Counted from the first letter of the stretch, positions 1 through 8,606 are shown. The stretch: DNA of 64,000 nt from Actinomycetota bacterium (GCA_009699245.1 WLOQ01000004.1:62001-126000); one strand, 5' to 3'. Notes: generated by a model from the sequence alone, not told the origin. Program-made: numbers and translations.

Positions 1-550
1 TGTGCACCCGTGTGGGGTCGGCGGCGAGCACGCGCAGGAGCGCGAACTCCTTCGCACTCAAGTCGAGTGGGCGGCCGGAGAGGTGGACGGCCCGGGCGGC
101 CGTGTCGATCTCGAGATCGCCCACGCGTAGGCGCCCGCCACCGGCGCGGTGTCCCGAGCGGCGCAGCAGCGCGTCGATGCGCAGCCGGAGCTCGCGGTAC
201 GAGAAGGGCCGCGTCAGCACGTCGTCTGCGCCGCGCTCGAGCGCGCGCACGCGGTCGAGCTCGCCGTCGTGCGGGACGAGTGCCAGGAGCGGCACCTGCG
301 GGTTGACGCGGCTCGCCACGCCGTCGGCCTCGCGCACGAGCGCGAGGAGCTCGAGACCGGACGCCTGCGGCAGGCCGGCATCGATCAGTGCGACGTCCGG
401 GAACTTCGACTCGAGCAGCCGCAGCCCATCGCGGGCGCTGTCGGCGACCAGGACGTCGAAGCCGTCGGCGGTCAAGTTGTCGGCGAGGAAGACGCGGGTG
501 GCGTCGTCCTCCTCGACGAGGAGGAGTGTGGAGCGGTCACGATTCGTCAT
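1..550 (-). CDS. OmpR/PhoB-family response regulator, partial
   Basis: This is a two-component response regulator whose C-terminal end lies beyond the left edge; about 183 residues are visible. The N-terminal receiver domain starts MTNRDRSTLLLVEEDD, with the acidic pocket at residues 13-16, and Asp57 in ALIDAGLP is the expected phosphoacceptor. A second part (from about residue 130, reading RVGDLEIDTAARAV) is the start of a winged-helix DNA-binding domain of the Trans_reg_C type. The ATG at 548-550 is the first start after the intergenic region shared with the divergent gene at 619. No sensor kinase is visible, so its signal and targets cannot be stated. The family assignment is secure; the exact role is not. 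Confidence 0.88.
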   Translation of the reverse strand, partial: MTNRDRSTLLLVEEDDATRVFLADNLTADGFDVLVADSARDGLRLLESKFPDVALIDAGLPQASGLELLALVREADGVASRVNPQVPLLALVPHDGELDRVRALERGADDVLTRPFSYRELRLRIDALLRRSGHRAGGGRLRVGDLEIDTAARAVHLSGRPLDLSAKEFALLRVLAADPTRVH

Positions 551-618
551 GTCCCTCGTAGGGACCTGCGGCGACATTCCTCCCCCTCCCTGCGTCGACG
601 GCGTGCCACCATGAGGTC

Positions 619-1749
619 ATGGCAGCGCGTCTCGTCTCGCTGATCCTCCTCTCACTGATCCTGCTCGCATGCGGGTCGGGCGATGGCGGCGCCGAGACGG
701 CGCGGCAGGCCGGGGGCCTGCGCCTCGTGCGCGTCGGGACGTTCGACCGCCCGCTGCTCGCGACGGCCCCGCGGGGTGACCGCCGCCGGCTGATGGTCGT
801 CCAGCAGGGCGGCGTGATCCGCACCGTGCGCGACGGGCGCACGCTCGCGGCGCCGTTCCTCGATCTGCGCACGCGCGTCGTCGCGGGCGGCGAGCAGGGC
901 CTGCTCGGCCTCGCCTTTGCGCCCGACTACGCGCGCAGCGGCGCGCAGGCCGTGTGGGAGTTCCGCCGCCGGACGCTCGACCGCGCCGACCCGGCCTCAG
1001 GCCGGCTCGTGCTGCGGATGGCAGATTCCGAGGGCAACCACAACGGCGGCAACCTCGCGTTCGGGCCCGACCGCCTGCTCTACATTGGGACCGGGGACGG
1101 CGGCGGGGGCGGCGACCGGCACGGAGCGCGCGGCAACGCCCAGAGCCTCAGCTCACTGCTCGGCAAGATCCTGCGCATCGACCCGCGCGCGTCGGGCGGC
1201 CGGGCGTACCGCGTCCCCGCATCCAATCCCTTCACCGGGCGCCCGGGCGCGCGCGGCGAGATCTATGCGTACGGCCTGCGCAACCCGTGGCGGTTCTCGT
1301 TCGACCGGCGCACCGGCGACCTTGCGATCGCTGACGTCGGCCAGGACGCCGTCGAGGAGCTCGACTTCGCGCATCGCGGTCGCGCACGCGGCGCGAACTT
1401 CGGCTGGGGCGTCTGGGAGGGGCGCAGCCGCTACACCGCGGGCGAGACCGCGCCGGGGGCGGTCGCCCCGGTGCTCACGAAGCGCCACGCCGACGGCTGG
1501 TGCTCGATCACCGGCGGGCACGTCCTACGCGACCCCGGGCTCCCCGCATCGCTGCGCGGGCGCTACGTCTACGGCGACTTCTGCCGTGGCCACCTGCGCA
1601 CCGTCGTCCTGCGCTCCGGCCGGGCACGGGGCGATCGCCCGCTCGCGCTGCCGCGCGTCGCCTCCCTCGCCTCATTTGGGGAGGACGCGCGCGGCAGGGT
1701 CTATGTCGTCTCGGTCGACGGGCCGGTCTACCGGCTCGCCCGCGGCTGA
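619..1749 (+). CDS. PQQ-dependent sugar dehydrogenase-like lipoprotein (GSDH family)
   Basis: A 376-residue exported beta-propeller protein of the glucose/sorbosone dehydrogenase family. The N-terminus is a lipoprotein signal peptide with lipobox LLAC near residue 17, so it is probably tethered outside the membrane. Family hallmarks are visible: GLLGLAFAPDY, the histidine region EGNHNGGNLAFGPD, YIGTGDGGGGGD, YAYGLRNPWRFSFD and WCSITGGHVLR. Known members oxidise sugars with PQQ, but many homologues have unknown substrates and may not bind PQQ. The first ATG fits the signal peptide. It stands alone, divergent from the response regulator and convergent with the EthD gene, whose stop lies 3 nt away. 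Confidence 0.85.
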   Translation: MAARLVSLILLSLILLACGSGDGGAETARQAGGLRLVRVGTFDRPLLATAPRGDRRRLMVVQQGGVIRTVRDGRTLAAPFLDLRTRVVAGGEQGLLGLAFAPDYARSGAQAVWEFRRRTLDRADPASGRLVLRMADSEGNHNGGNLAFGPDRLLYIGTGDGGGGGDRHGARGNAQSLSSLLGKILRIDPRASGGRAYRVPASNPFTGRPGARGEIYAYGLRNPWRFSFDRRTGDLAIADVGQDAVEELDFAHRGRARGANFGWGVWEGRSRYTAGETAPGAVAPVLTKRHADGWCSITGGHVLRDPGLPASLRGRYVYGDFCRGHLRTVVLRSGRARGDRPLALPRVASLASFGEDARGRVYVVSVDGPVYRLARG

Positions 1750-1751
1750 CG

Positions 1752-2141
1752 TCAGGCGCGCTCGTGCCCGAAGTCGAAGATCACCTTGTCATCGGCGAGG
1801 AACGCGATGCAGCGATCGACGTCGAGGAACCGCGCCTCATCTTCGACGAGGAGCTGTGCGGCCTTCGCGCCCTCCTCCCCGGAGAAGCCCGCGTACATGT
1901 CCTCGACCGAGTCCCACCAGACCTCGGCCATCCCGTCGGGCATGTCGTCGAGCGTCATGCCGCGCGCGGCGAGGAACTGGACGTTCGCGTCGCCCGGAAG
2001 CGGGTGCACCTGAACGTACTTACGCATGCGCGTGACGTCCTTCACCGTCATCACGAGTTCCGCGTGCACCTTGAGGCGCTCGACGTACTCCTCGTGCGTC
2101 ATGCCCTTCTTGCGGTAGGCGACGAAGACGAGCTTGACCAT
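1752..2141 (-). CDS. EthD-domain protein
   Basis: A 129-residue small protein of the EthD ferredoxin-like fold (dimeric alpha/beta barrel). The opening MVKLVFVAYRKKGMTHEEY, a central HPLPGDANV segment and the acidic C-terminal half fit the family. EthD proteins occur beside P450s, monooxygenases and polyketide genes and often act on small organic molecules or protect pathway enzymes. The gene follows a SnoaL-like gene by 33 nt on the same strand, so the two are probably co-transcribed. No catalytic residues can be named and the substrate is unknown. Confidence 0.75.
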   Translation of the reverse strand: MVKLVFVAYRKKGMTHEEYVERLKVHAELVMTVKDVTRMRKYVQVHPLPGDANVQFLAARGMTLDDMPDGMAEVWWDSVEDMYAGFSGEEGAKAAQLLVEDEARFLDVDRCIAFLADDKVIFDFGHERA

Positions 2142-2174
2142 GCGTGTTCCTCTCGTTGACGGCGTTGTGGACGT

Positions 2175-2753
2175 TCAGACGGGCGTGGCGGCGCCGCTGC
2201 CCGGACCGAAGGCGACGGCGTCTTCACGGTCGATGGTGAGCGGGCGCTGGTAGGACGCGTCGCTCGGGCCCTGCACGACGGGGAAGCCGAGCGGGTTGAC
2301 GGCGTCGGCGACGGCCGGATCGGCCCACCACTCCGACGTGCAGATGCGCGCGGCGATCGCCCAGCGTCCGTCGCGGCGCTCGAAGCGGTCGACGTAGCGG
2401 CCGCCCCCGAGGATCGCCTCGGACGTGCCCTGCTTCATCGCGGCCATGATGTAGTACGTCTCGACGTGCGCCTCGTCGCCGTCGAGGTCGATCACGGTGT
2501 TCGTGACGTAGTGCTGATGGCCGCTCATCGCCTCGTCGTGCACACCGTTCGCCCACTCCACGAGGTCGTGCCCGCGCCCGATGAACGGGCCGTGGTCATC
2601 ACGCGCATCGGCGTGGTAGGCCGACTGGGCGAGCTGCGTGTCGTGCCGGTCGATGCCGCGCGTGTACCGCAGCAGGGCATCCAGAATCTCCTGCCGGTCG
2701 AGCATCTCCATCAGCCGCGCCTGGAGCGTGTGGTCCATCGTCATCTCGGTCAT
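2175..2753 (-). CDS. SnoaL/NTF2-like protein
   Basis: A 192-residue NTF2-fold protein of the SnoaL_4 type, related to small subunits of aromatic-ring dioxygenases and to polyketide cyclases. It has the typical LDRQEILDALLRYTRGIDRHD helix, a central AHVETYYIMAAMKQG strand and a DRFERRDGRWAIAARICTSEW strand pair. I chose the ATG at 2751-2753 because GGAGG lies 8 nt upstream; a longer reading frame continues to 3248 but runs antisense to the membrane-protein gene on the other strand. It probably forms a two-gene unit with the EthD gene downstream. The substrate is unknown. Confidence 0.8.
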   Translation of the reverse strand: MTEMTMDHTLQARLMEMLDRQEILDALLRYTRGIDRHDTQLAQSAYHADARDDHGPFIGRGHDLVEWANGVHDEAMSGHQHYVTNTVIDLDGDEAHVETYYIMAAMKQGTSEAILGGGRYVDRFERRDGRWAIAARICTSEWWADPAVADAVNPLGFPVVQGPSDASYQRPLTIDREDAVAFGPGSGAATPV

Positions 2754-2841
2754 CGCGCGATCGTCCTCCAGGCGCCACGCGCGCGTCAAGGAGCCCGCCG
2801 ACCCAGCTCCCCGTCCGACGCGTAGATTGGAGGGAGTGCGC

Positions 2842-3303
2842 ATGCCGTCGCGACTCGGACCGCTGCTCGTCCTCATCGGAGGGCTCGGGCTCTTCGTCGT
2901 CTCGCTGCGCACGTGGTACGCCGTCGATCTCGCCAAGCTTCCGGGCGGCGTGCGGGTCGCCGAACAGGTCGCCCACATGCAGCACTTCGCAAGCACGGCG
3001 AACGGGTGGGAGCCGTGGGGCCTGCTCTCCGACGTCATCCTCTTCCTCGTGATCGCCATCGCGGTGGCCGCCGGCGTCGCCGGACTGACGACGCGCCGGG
3101 CCGACCCGCGCGTCGCCTTCGCGGCGGCGCTCGCCGGCCTCGTCGGCATCGTCCTCAACGCCCTGCACCTCATCGACGAGCCGCAGCCGAGCGCCCTCGT
3201 CACCGTGCGGCCGTCCGCCTGGCTGAGCGTCGCCGCTTGCGGACTCATCGTGCTCGGCGGGGGCCGTTGGTTCGATCGCCTCTCCGCCGCCCTGCGCGGC
3301 TGA
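2842..3303 (+). CDS. Small four-helix integral membrane protein
   Basis: A 153-residue protein with four predicted transmembrane segments, around residues 5-22, 60-80, 88-108 and 125-145. The first loop contains an aromatic segment (RTWYAVD) and a conserved-looking ANGWEPWGLLSD. It resembles small uncharacterised actinobacterial membrane proteins; I do not recognise a named family. The ATG at 2842 is preferred over the GTG at 2836 because GGAGGG at 2829-2834 leaves 7 nt to the ATG but only 1 nt to the GTG. A compact hairpin terminator follows the stop codon. Confidence 0.7.
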   Translation: MPSRLGPLLVLIGGLGLFVVSLRTWYAVDLAKLPGGVRVAEQVAHMQHFASTANGWEPWGLLSDVILFLVIAIAVAAGVAGLTTRRADPRVAFAAALAGLVGIVLNALHLIDEPQPSALVTVRPSAWLSVAACGLIVLGGGRWFDRLSAALRG

Positions 3304-3318
3304 CGCGCGAGCCGCGCG

Positions 3319-3343
3319 AAAACCCGCTCAGAGCGGGCGTTTG
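3319..3343 (+). terminator. Hairpin terminator after the membrane-protein gene
   Basis: CCCGCT at 3323-3328 pairs with AGCGGG at 3332-3337 around a CAG loop. It is flanked by AAAA upstream and CGTTTG downstream, a short intrinsic-terminator shape placed 20 nt after the stop at 3303. The same sequence argues against starting the next gene as early as 3341. Confidence 0.6.
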
Positions 3344-3412
3344 TGCAAGTTCCCGTTCAGACGCAGGCCTCAGGAGGGATGCGACATAGGATGCCGACGG
3401 CTCGGGCAGGCC

Positions 3413-3925
3413 ATGGTGGTCGCCGAGCTCATTCGACTTCTGGGACCGATGGAAACACCGACGCGCGGCAACTACGACTCCGGCGAGGACTTCGTCCTCG
3501 AATACGGCGAGCTTCGATTCACGTTCAACGAGCGAGACTTCGCCGAACGCTGTGAGCAGGCTGCGCGCAAGCTCGGCTTCCTCGGCACGACGCTCGAGGA
3601 CACCGAACTTGAGGATCTCGTGAACCTCGCGGTCAACGGCGAGATCGGCGACCCCGCCTCCGACCTCGGCGAGCACGTCAACGAGTGCTGGCCGGAGCTC
3701 GTCGGCCCTGCCGACCGCTCGCTCGTGCACTGGCTGCGTCGCCTGGTCTTCCGCTCCGCATGGCTCGACCAGCGGGTCAAAGAAGGCGAGCTCGACGTGC
3801 GCTTCGATGGGGAGCGCCAGACCTTCGACTACGTGCAGCCCGACCGAGGCGACGAGCCCGTCGAGCTGGCGCCCGAGCCCTCCTGGGATCGGGTCGCCTA
3901 CACCCCCCGCTCAGCGGCCTCCTGA
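3413..3925 (+). CDS. Hypothetical acidic cytoplasmic protein
   Basis: I do not recognise this 170-residue protein. It is acidic, soluble and lacks a signal peptide. Visible features are METPTRGNYDSGEDFVLEYG near the N-terminus, a cysteine at ERCEQAARKLGF, and DLGEHVNECWPEL in the middle. Codon third positions are strongly GC, as in neighbouring genes, which supports real coding. The reading frame is open back to 3341, but that region is a terminator, so I place the start at ATG 3413; the ATG at 3449 is also possible. It is convergent with the Rho-like gene, with 26 nt between the stop codons. Confidence 0.55.
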   Translation: MVVAELIRLLGPMETPTRGNYDSGEDFVLEYGELRFTFNERDFAERCEQAARKLGFLGTTLEDTELEDLVNLAVNGEIGDPASDLGEHVNECWPELVGPADRSLVHWLRRLVFRSAWLDQRVKEGELDVRFDGERQTFDYVQPDRGDEPVELAPEPSWDRVAYTPRSAAS

Positions 3926-3951
3926 TCGAGGCCGCCGGCGGGAGCCGGGCG

Positions 3952-5274
3952 TCAGGACTTCGGTGAGGCCGCCTTCGCGCGGGCCTTGGCGACGGCGGTG
4001 GCCTTGCGATCGCCGAGCAGCGCCTCGAGACGCAGCGTGTTGCTGCGAGCCGCGTCGAGGACCGGGTGGCGCTCCTGTGCCGCGCCGAGCGCGTCGAGGG
4101 CGATGACCGTCGTCTCGCCGCCGAAGGCCTCAGCGGCCGTGGCGATGATCGTCAGGCTGCCGCCGTCCGGCACGTTGCGCGCGGCGGCGAGGAGCCGGCG
4201 TGCAGCCTGCGGCGCGAGCTGATCGAGGCTGTCGATGATGACGGCCGCATGGCCGCCCTCGGCGACGGCGCGCTTTGCCGCGTCGATGACGCGCTCAGCG
4301 GCCTGGGCCTGTGCGTCGCCGGTCGAGGCGAGGCCGCAAATGGCGGCGGGCTCGAGCTCGGCGCCCGACCACTCTGCGCGCTCCTCGGGGCGCGCCCCGG
4401 CGAGCACGACGTGGACCTCGACGCCCTCAAGGGCGGCGAGCTCGACGGCGAGTGCGCGCAGCGTCGTCGTGCGACCGGAGCCGGCGGCCCCGGCGATCAC
4501 GACGCGCGAGCCGCGCCCGATCGGAGCGAGGTCGGCGATCTGCTTGAGGACCGGATCCTTCGCGCTGAACTCGATCACCTGCGTCGGGAACGCTGCGGCG
4601 AGGTCGTCCCACGAGGAGGACGGGCCGCGACCGGCGACCTCATCGGCGGACGCGCCGTTGATCGTGTCGACGCGCACGAGCGAGAAGTAGCGCTCGGAGC
4701 GGCGCGGCGGGCGCACGGGACCGCTTATGCGGTCACCGGAGACGAGCTCGCAGCGCTTGATCTGCGCGGCGGAGATGTACACGTCGTCGTCGCCCGGCGT
4801 GGTGCCGAGGCGCATGAAGCCGCTGCCGTTCTCGACGACGTCGACGGTGCCCTCGAGCACCTTCTCCTCCTGCGGCGTGCGCTCGGCGCGCTCGCCGCGG
4901 GCCGGACGCTCAGTGCGCTCGGCGCGCTCACCGCGGGCCGGGCGCTCGCTGCGCTCCGGACGCTCGGTGCGCTCGGCGCGCGCACGACGAGCGGGGCGCT
5001 CCTCACCGGAGTCGGCGTCCTCGTCACGCGCGGCGCGGCTGCGCGAGGCGCCGCCGCGGGTGCCACGGGTGCGCGGCGCGCGGGCGGGTGCGGCATCGGC
5101 GGCTGCTGCGCTGTCGCCGTCATCGGCGGCCTCGCCACCCTGACGCTCGATGATCGCGTCGATGAGGTCGGCCTTGCGCAGACGACGGAAGCCATCGAGC
5201 CCGAGCGCGGAAGCGATCGTGTGCAGATCGGAGAGCGGACTGTCCTCGAGGGACCGGCGCGAGAGAGCGGACAT
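3952..5274 (-). CDS. Rho-like transcription termination factor with degenerate ATPase site
   Basis: A 440-residue protein with the layout of Rho. Residues 13-43 form the Rho_N helical domain. Residues 60-135 are a low-complexity Arg/Glu/Ala linker with tandem RPARGERAERTE units. Residues 138-206 are the cold-shock-like RNA-binding domain, including SGPVRPPRRSERYFSLVRV. Residues 225-420 are the RecA-type core. The core is abnormal. The P-loop is GAAGSGRT with Arg268 where Rho has lysine, and the catalytic glutamate of the DERPEE motif is Ala294 (GARPEE). The region after Walker B (VIIDSLDQLA) lacks about 20 residues, including the Q-loop and GGVDANAL segment. RNA binding looks kept while ATP hydrolysis looks lost. 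AGGAG lies 6 nt before the ATG. It could be a Rho modulator rather than the housekeeping Rho. Confidence 0.85.
   Translation of the reverse strand: MSALSRRSLEDSPLSDLHTIASALGLDGFRRLRKADLIDAIIERQGGEAADDGDSAAAADAAPARAPRTRGTRGGASRSRAARDEDADSGEERPARRARAERTERPERSERPARGERAERTERPARGERAERTPQEEKVLEGTVDVVENGSGFMRLGTTPGDDDVYISAAQIKRCELVSGDRISGPVRPPRRSERYFSLVRVDTINGASADEVAGRGPSSSWDDLAAAFPTQVIEFSAKDPVLKQIADLAPIGRGSRVVIAGAAGSGRTTTLRALAVELAALEGVEVHVVLAGARPEERAEWSGAELEPAAICGLASTGDAQAQAAERVIDAAKRAVAEGGHAAVIIDSLDQLAPQAARRLLAAARNVPDGGSLTIIATAAEAFGGETTVIALDALGAAQERHPVLDAARSNTLRLEALLGDRKATAVAKARAKAASPKS
4878..4985 (-). repeat. Low-complexity tandem repeat encoding the Rho-like linker
   Basis: Within the Rho-like gene the DNA repeats an imperfect unit of about 36-45 bases, coding roughly for RPARGERAERTE twice and for shorter ERTERPERSE variants. 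It encodes an alternating Arg/Glu, intrinsically disordered linker between the Rho_N and RNA-binding domains. Such linkers are known in actinobacterial Rho proteins and can bind RNA. Confidence 0.7.
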
Positions 5275-5352
5275 ATGGAACTCCTATTCGTGTGGGTCGG
5301 TGGGCGTCCTGCGGCGTTGGACAGCCGCCGGCGACCAGTTGCACCCGGCAGG

Positions 5353-6111
5353 CTAGCGCGCGGAGCGGAGCGCGTAGTGGAGGAAGATGTGATCCTCCCC
5401 CCGCAGCACCGAGCGAAGCTCGAGCTCCGTGGGCGGTTCAAAGACCGGCCCGGTCAGAACCGTCGGCCCATCACCGCCGACGACGAGCGGCGCGATCGTG
5501 AGGACGAGGTCGTCCACGAGTCCATCGGCGATGAGCGCATGAAGGAGGGTCGGCCCGCCCTCCGTCACGGCGAGCCGCACGCCGTCCGAGACGAGCTCCT
5601 CAAGACACTGCGCGGGCGTCAGCGCGCCGGGTGCGAAACGCCGCACCTCGACCTCGGCGGCGGTCGGTCCCAGGTCGCGCTCGGACTCCGTGAAGACGCG
5701 CACGCGCGCGCCCTCACGCCCGAGCAACGGGACCCTCTCAAGTGCCGGGTCGAGGCTGCGGGAAATCGTCACGAGCAGCGGCTCCGGCGCGCGTCCCCGC
5801 TCGATGCGGCGCTCGGGCTGGCCCGGATCGAGGAGGTGCTCGTAGCGCTCCGTGATGAACGTCGTCGGCCCGACGATGAGCGCGTCGCAGACCGTGCGCA
5901 GCTCGCGCATCACGGAGCGGTCCGCAGGGCTGCTGAGGCCCCCGGCCCGCCCGTCGACGCTCGCGCGGCCGTCGGCCGAGCCGACCATCACGGCGATGAG
6001 TCGCGGACGTGAGCCCTTGCCCGGCTCGTCCCAGAGGCCGAGCGTCTCGATGAACTCGGCGGCCGAGACGGGCCCCGGAACGCCACCCAGCGCATGGATC
6101 GCGGTGCGCAT
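5353..6111 (-). CDS. RibD C-terminal / dihydrofolate-reductase-like reductase
   Basis: A 252-residue protein of the RibD_C family, which uses NADPH and includes pyrimidine reductases of riboflavin synthesis. Motifs visible are SADGRASVDGRAGGLSSPAD near residue 46 (typically substrate binding), a DALIVGPTTF strand, and AVTEGGPTLLHALIADGLVDDL toward the C-terminus, the standard EGGP nucleotide-binding signature. No deaminase domain is attached, so it is a stand-alone reductase. Such proteins also act outside riboflavin synthesis and the substrate is not clear. Its ATG overlaps the stop of the upstream gene by one base (TGATG), indicating translational coupling. Confidence 0.8.
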   Translation of the reverse strand: MRTAIHALGGVPGPVSAAEFIETLGLWDEPGKGSRPRLIAVMVGSADGRASVDGRAGGLSSPADRSVMRELRTVCDALIVGPTTFITERYEHLLDPGQPERRIERGRAPEPLLVTISRSLDPALERVPLLGREGARVRVFTESERDLGPTAAEVEVRRFAPGALTPAQCLEELVSDGVRLAVTEGGPTLLHALIADGLVDDLVLTIAPLVVGGDGPTVLTGPVFEPPTELELRSVLRGEDHIFLHYALRSAR

Positions 6112-8072
6112 CAGCGGATCGTAGCCCCGGTCGGCGTGCGCAGCGTGCGGCTGACCACGGTCGCATTGCCTGCCCCATCGCGCGCACTGACGCGCAGCCG
6201 GTGGCGCCCGGGACCGAAGACGTGCCGCACCGTCGCGCGCCCGCCTTCGACCACCAGCGGCGGCGATCCGTCGCCGAAGTCGACGCGCATCGTCGTGATC
6301 TTCGACCCTCCACGATCGAGCGCGCGCAGGCGCAGGACCGTCTCGGCCAACCGGCGACTCACCCGCACCGTGAGCTGCGGCGGGGTCGCATCGATGCGCA
6401 GGTTGCGCGTCGCCGAGCGCGTCGCCTGGCCGCGAATGTCGGTGGCGACGACCTGCCAGCGATGGAGGCCATCAGCGAGCGCGACGGACGGCGCGACGGA
6501 CGTTCCCGTGGTCGTGGCCGCCGGCACGCCGTCGATGAGCACCGTGTACGTGACGGCGCCCCAGAGCTCCGTCGACGGCTGCCAGGTGAGGAGCGGCCGG
6601 CGGCGCGGCCGCCAGAAGGTCGTCGTGGTCCCGGCGGGGACGCCCGGCGCGCGGTCGTAGGTGGCGAGCATCAGCGTGCGCCCCGCCGCCGATTCCTGGA
6701 CGAAGGCGACCACCGCGTCGCCCGTGCGGTCGGTGCGCACCTCAAGGCCGCCGAGCGGGTCCGGCGTGCCGAGCGAGATGCCGGCGAGCGGGTCATCGAA
6801 CGCGCCCGCGCGCCCGGACAGCAGCGCGGGCGCGCCGAAGGGCGGCGCCTGCGCGAGCGCCGGATCGTCCTGGAGGAGTCGCGCCTGGACCTCGGACTGC
6901 AGGCCCGGGCTGGGCGTCGTGAACCAGGCCGTCACCCCGTCGTAGTTCTCGGCGAAGCCGCCCGCGGGGAGCGCCCCGGCCCCACCGGCCGCGCCGATCG
7001 TCACGGCAGCGCCCGGAACGTCGTCGCGGATGATGCTCGCGAGGACCGCCCCGACCGCTCCTTCGGCCGTGACGAGTCCCTGGCCGCGCCCATTGAGGGC
7101 GAGGCGCAGCCCACCCGTCGCGCCGGCGTCGGGATCCCCATCCACAGCCACCGGGGCCTCGAACGCCGACCCGCGCAGGTGGCGCAGGAGCGCCCGCGGA
7201 ACGCTGTCGGGGCCAGCCACGCGCTGGACCTGTTGGCGCATGCCGACACAGGCGTAGGAGGAGTCGTCCTCGATGGCGACCTCCGGCAGCTCGGCGGCCC
7301 CCGCGGTGCGCCCCTGGACCGTCGCCGCGGTCGCATCGACCACGCGCGCCGACGGCGCGCCGCGCACCAGGCGCCGCGCAACGACCCGTGTCATTCCGCC
7401 GTCGAGCGCCTCCCCCCAGACGGCGAGGCCGATTCCGTCGGCCGACGTCGCGACGCGCGGGCGCAGTGCGGCCGCGCCGGCCTCGCGCGCAGGATCGGCG
7501 TCGAGCGGCGCCGGGTAGACGCTGAAGGCGGTCCCGGTGCGCGGAAGATACGCGCCGCGCACGTCCCCACCCTGCGCCCAGACGAGGTAGCCGACGCCGG
7601 CAGGTGAGAGGTCGATGGCCGGGGCGCCCGCACCCGGCGCGCCGACGCGTTGCGGCGCGCCGAAGACCGCGCCCTCGGCCGGCCGCAGCGCGGCGAACAC
7701 CCCGAGTGCGTTGGCCCACGCGACGACCATGCGGCCGCCGTTGCCGGCTGCGACCACGGGCCCAGCGGTCAGTGCCGGCTGCCCGGCGTCGATGCGAAAC
7801 ACCCCGCGCGACGCGCCGGCGCGCAGCAGCGCGACGGAGGCATGGTCCTCCCCGCCCTCGGTGCGCACCCAGGCGACGAGTCCATCGCCGTCGCGCGCGA
7901 GGTCGAGGCCCCCGAGGACGCCCACGTTGGCGGACGGTCCATCAACGCCGACGCCCTGACGGAAGGCCCCGGACGGGGCCTGCGCGCCGGCGCTCACGGC
8001 ACAGGCGGCGAGCGCAGCAGTCACGATGGCGGCAGCGCGGGCCGCGGTGCTCGGGATCGATCGCACGAACAC
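6111..8072 (-). CDS. Exported PKD/Ig-like repeat protein of unknown function
   Basis: A 653-residue secreted protein. An N-terminal signal peptide (about residues 1-30, ending SAGAQA) is followed by roughly 400 residues of weakly repeated beta-rich segments. These carry GLVAWVRTEGG, MVVAWANALG, YLVWAQGGD and LAVWGEALDG at intervals, suggesting a propeller-like fold. Two Ig/fibronectin-like modules follow. The last 80 residues contain VDFGDGSPPLVVEGG and VRHVFGPGRHRLRV, the signature of a PKD domain. Such proteins are usually cell-surface or extracellular. The gene is translationally coupled to the RibD-C reductase, but a functional link is not obvious. Confidence 0.65.
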   Translation of the reverse strand: MFVRSIPSTAARAAAIVTAALAACAVSAGAQAPSGAFRQGVGVDGPSANVGVLGGLDLARDGDGLVAWVRTEGGEDHASVALLRAGASRGVFRIDAGQPALTAGPVVAAGNGGRMVVAWANALGVFAALRPAEGAVFGAPQRVGAPGAGAPAIDLSPAGVGYLVWAQGGDVRGAYLPRTGTAFSVYPAPLDADPAREAGAAALRPRVATSADGIGLAVWGEALDGGMTRVVARRLVRGAPSARVVDATAATVQGRTAGAAELPEVAIEDDSSYACVGMRQQVQRVAGPDSVPRALLRHLRGSAFEAPVAVDGDPDAGATGGLRLALNGRGQGLVTAEGAVGAVLASIIRDDVPGAAVTIGAAGGAGALPAGGFAENYDGVTAWFTTPSPGLQSEVQARLLQDDPALAQAPPFGAPALLSGRAGAFDDPLAGISLGTPDPLGGLEVRTDRTGDAVVAFVQESAAGRTLMLATYDRAPGVPAGTTTTFWRPRRRPLLTWQPSTELWGAVTYTVLIDGVPAATTTGTSVAPSVALADGLHRWQVVATDIRGQATRSATRNLRIDATPPQLTVRVSRRLAETVLRLRALDRGGSKITTMRVDFGDGSPPLVVEGGRATVRHVFGPGRHRLRVSARDGAGNATVVSRTLRTPTGATIR

Positions 8073-8126
8073 GGCAGGGTACGGAGCCGTCGCCGCGCCC
8101 GCGGCGGTCCGTGCTGCGCGCGCCGC

Positions 8127-8540
8127 TCAGCCGATCGGCGCGCGCACACGGTCGGGGGTCCAGCGCTCGCGCGCGCGGTCGAACGCCTCCCAGTCCACCG
8201 CCTGGCCGCCGGGGCCGCGATTGGGCCGCGGGAGATCGGGGGCGCTGCCACCGCCGCCGCCCCCGTCGCTGTCCTCCTCGGGGTCCTCGTCGGGGCCGCT
8301 CGCAGGCAGGAGCAACACCGCCAGGGCGATGACGGCGAGTCCCGTCACAACGGCGAGGAGCCCGGCCGCCGGGTGCATGAACACCCCGAGCATGACGCTC
8401 GCCGGCAGCAGCGCGAGCCCGGCGGCCATGAGCATGCGCGGGGCGAGCGTCCCGCTGCGCCGCGCGGGCGGGCGGGCCTCACCACGGGCGACGGCCCAGA
8501 GGACGACGACAAGCGAGAAAAGGACGGCGGACGCGAGCAT
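8127..8540 (-). CDS. Small membrane protein with acidic glycine-rich linker
   Basis: A 137-residue protein with three hydrophobic segments near residues 1-18, 37-57 and 58-80. A disordered stretch (DEDPEEDSDGGGGGG) and a conserved-looking tail, VDWEAFDRARERWTPDR, follow. I do not recognise a family. GC-rich third positions support coding. The start is uncertain: the reading frame extends about 20 codons upstream without a good start codon, so ATG 8540 is used. It lies just downstream of pntB and may be the last gene of that operon, 66 nt away. Confidence 0.5.
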   Translation of the reverse strand: MLASAVLFSLVVVLWAVARGEARPPARRSGTLAPRMLMAAGLALLPASVMLGVFMHPAAGLLAVVTGLAVIALAVLLLPASGPDEDPEEDSDGGGGGGSAPDLPRPNRGPGGQAVDWEAFDRARERWTPDRVRAPIG

Positions 8541-8606
8541 GAGGTCGTTCGGGAGGTTCGCCGAGGCGATGCCCGTGGGACATCGCTGCGAAACGCCCGA
8601 CGACCG

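Noticed and set aside
4066-6012. A 648-codon plus-strand frame opposite the Rho-like and RibD-C genes
   Set aside because: Its composition is Arg/Ala/Gly-rich with no recognisable domain, and it is antisense to two clearly coding genes. High GC creates such long open frames.
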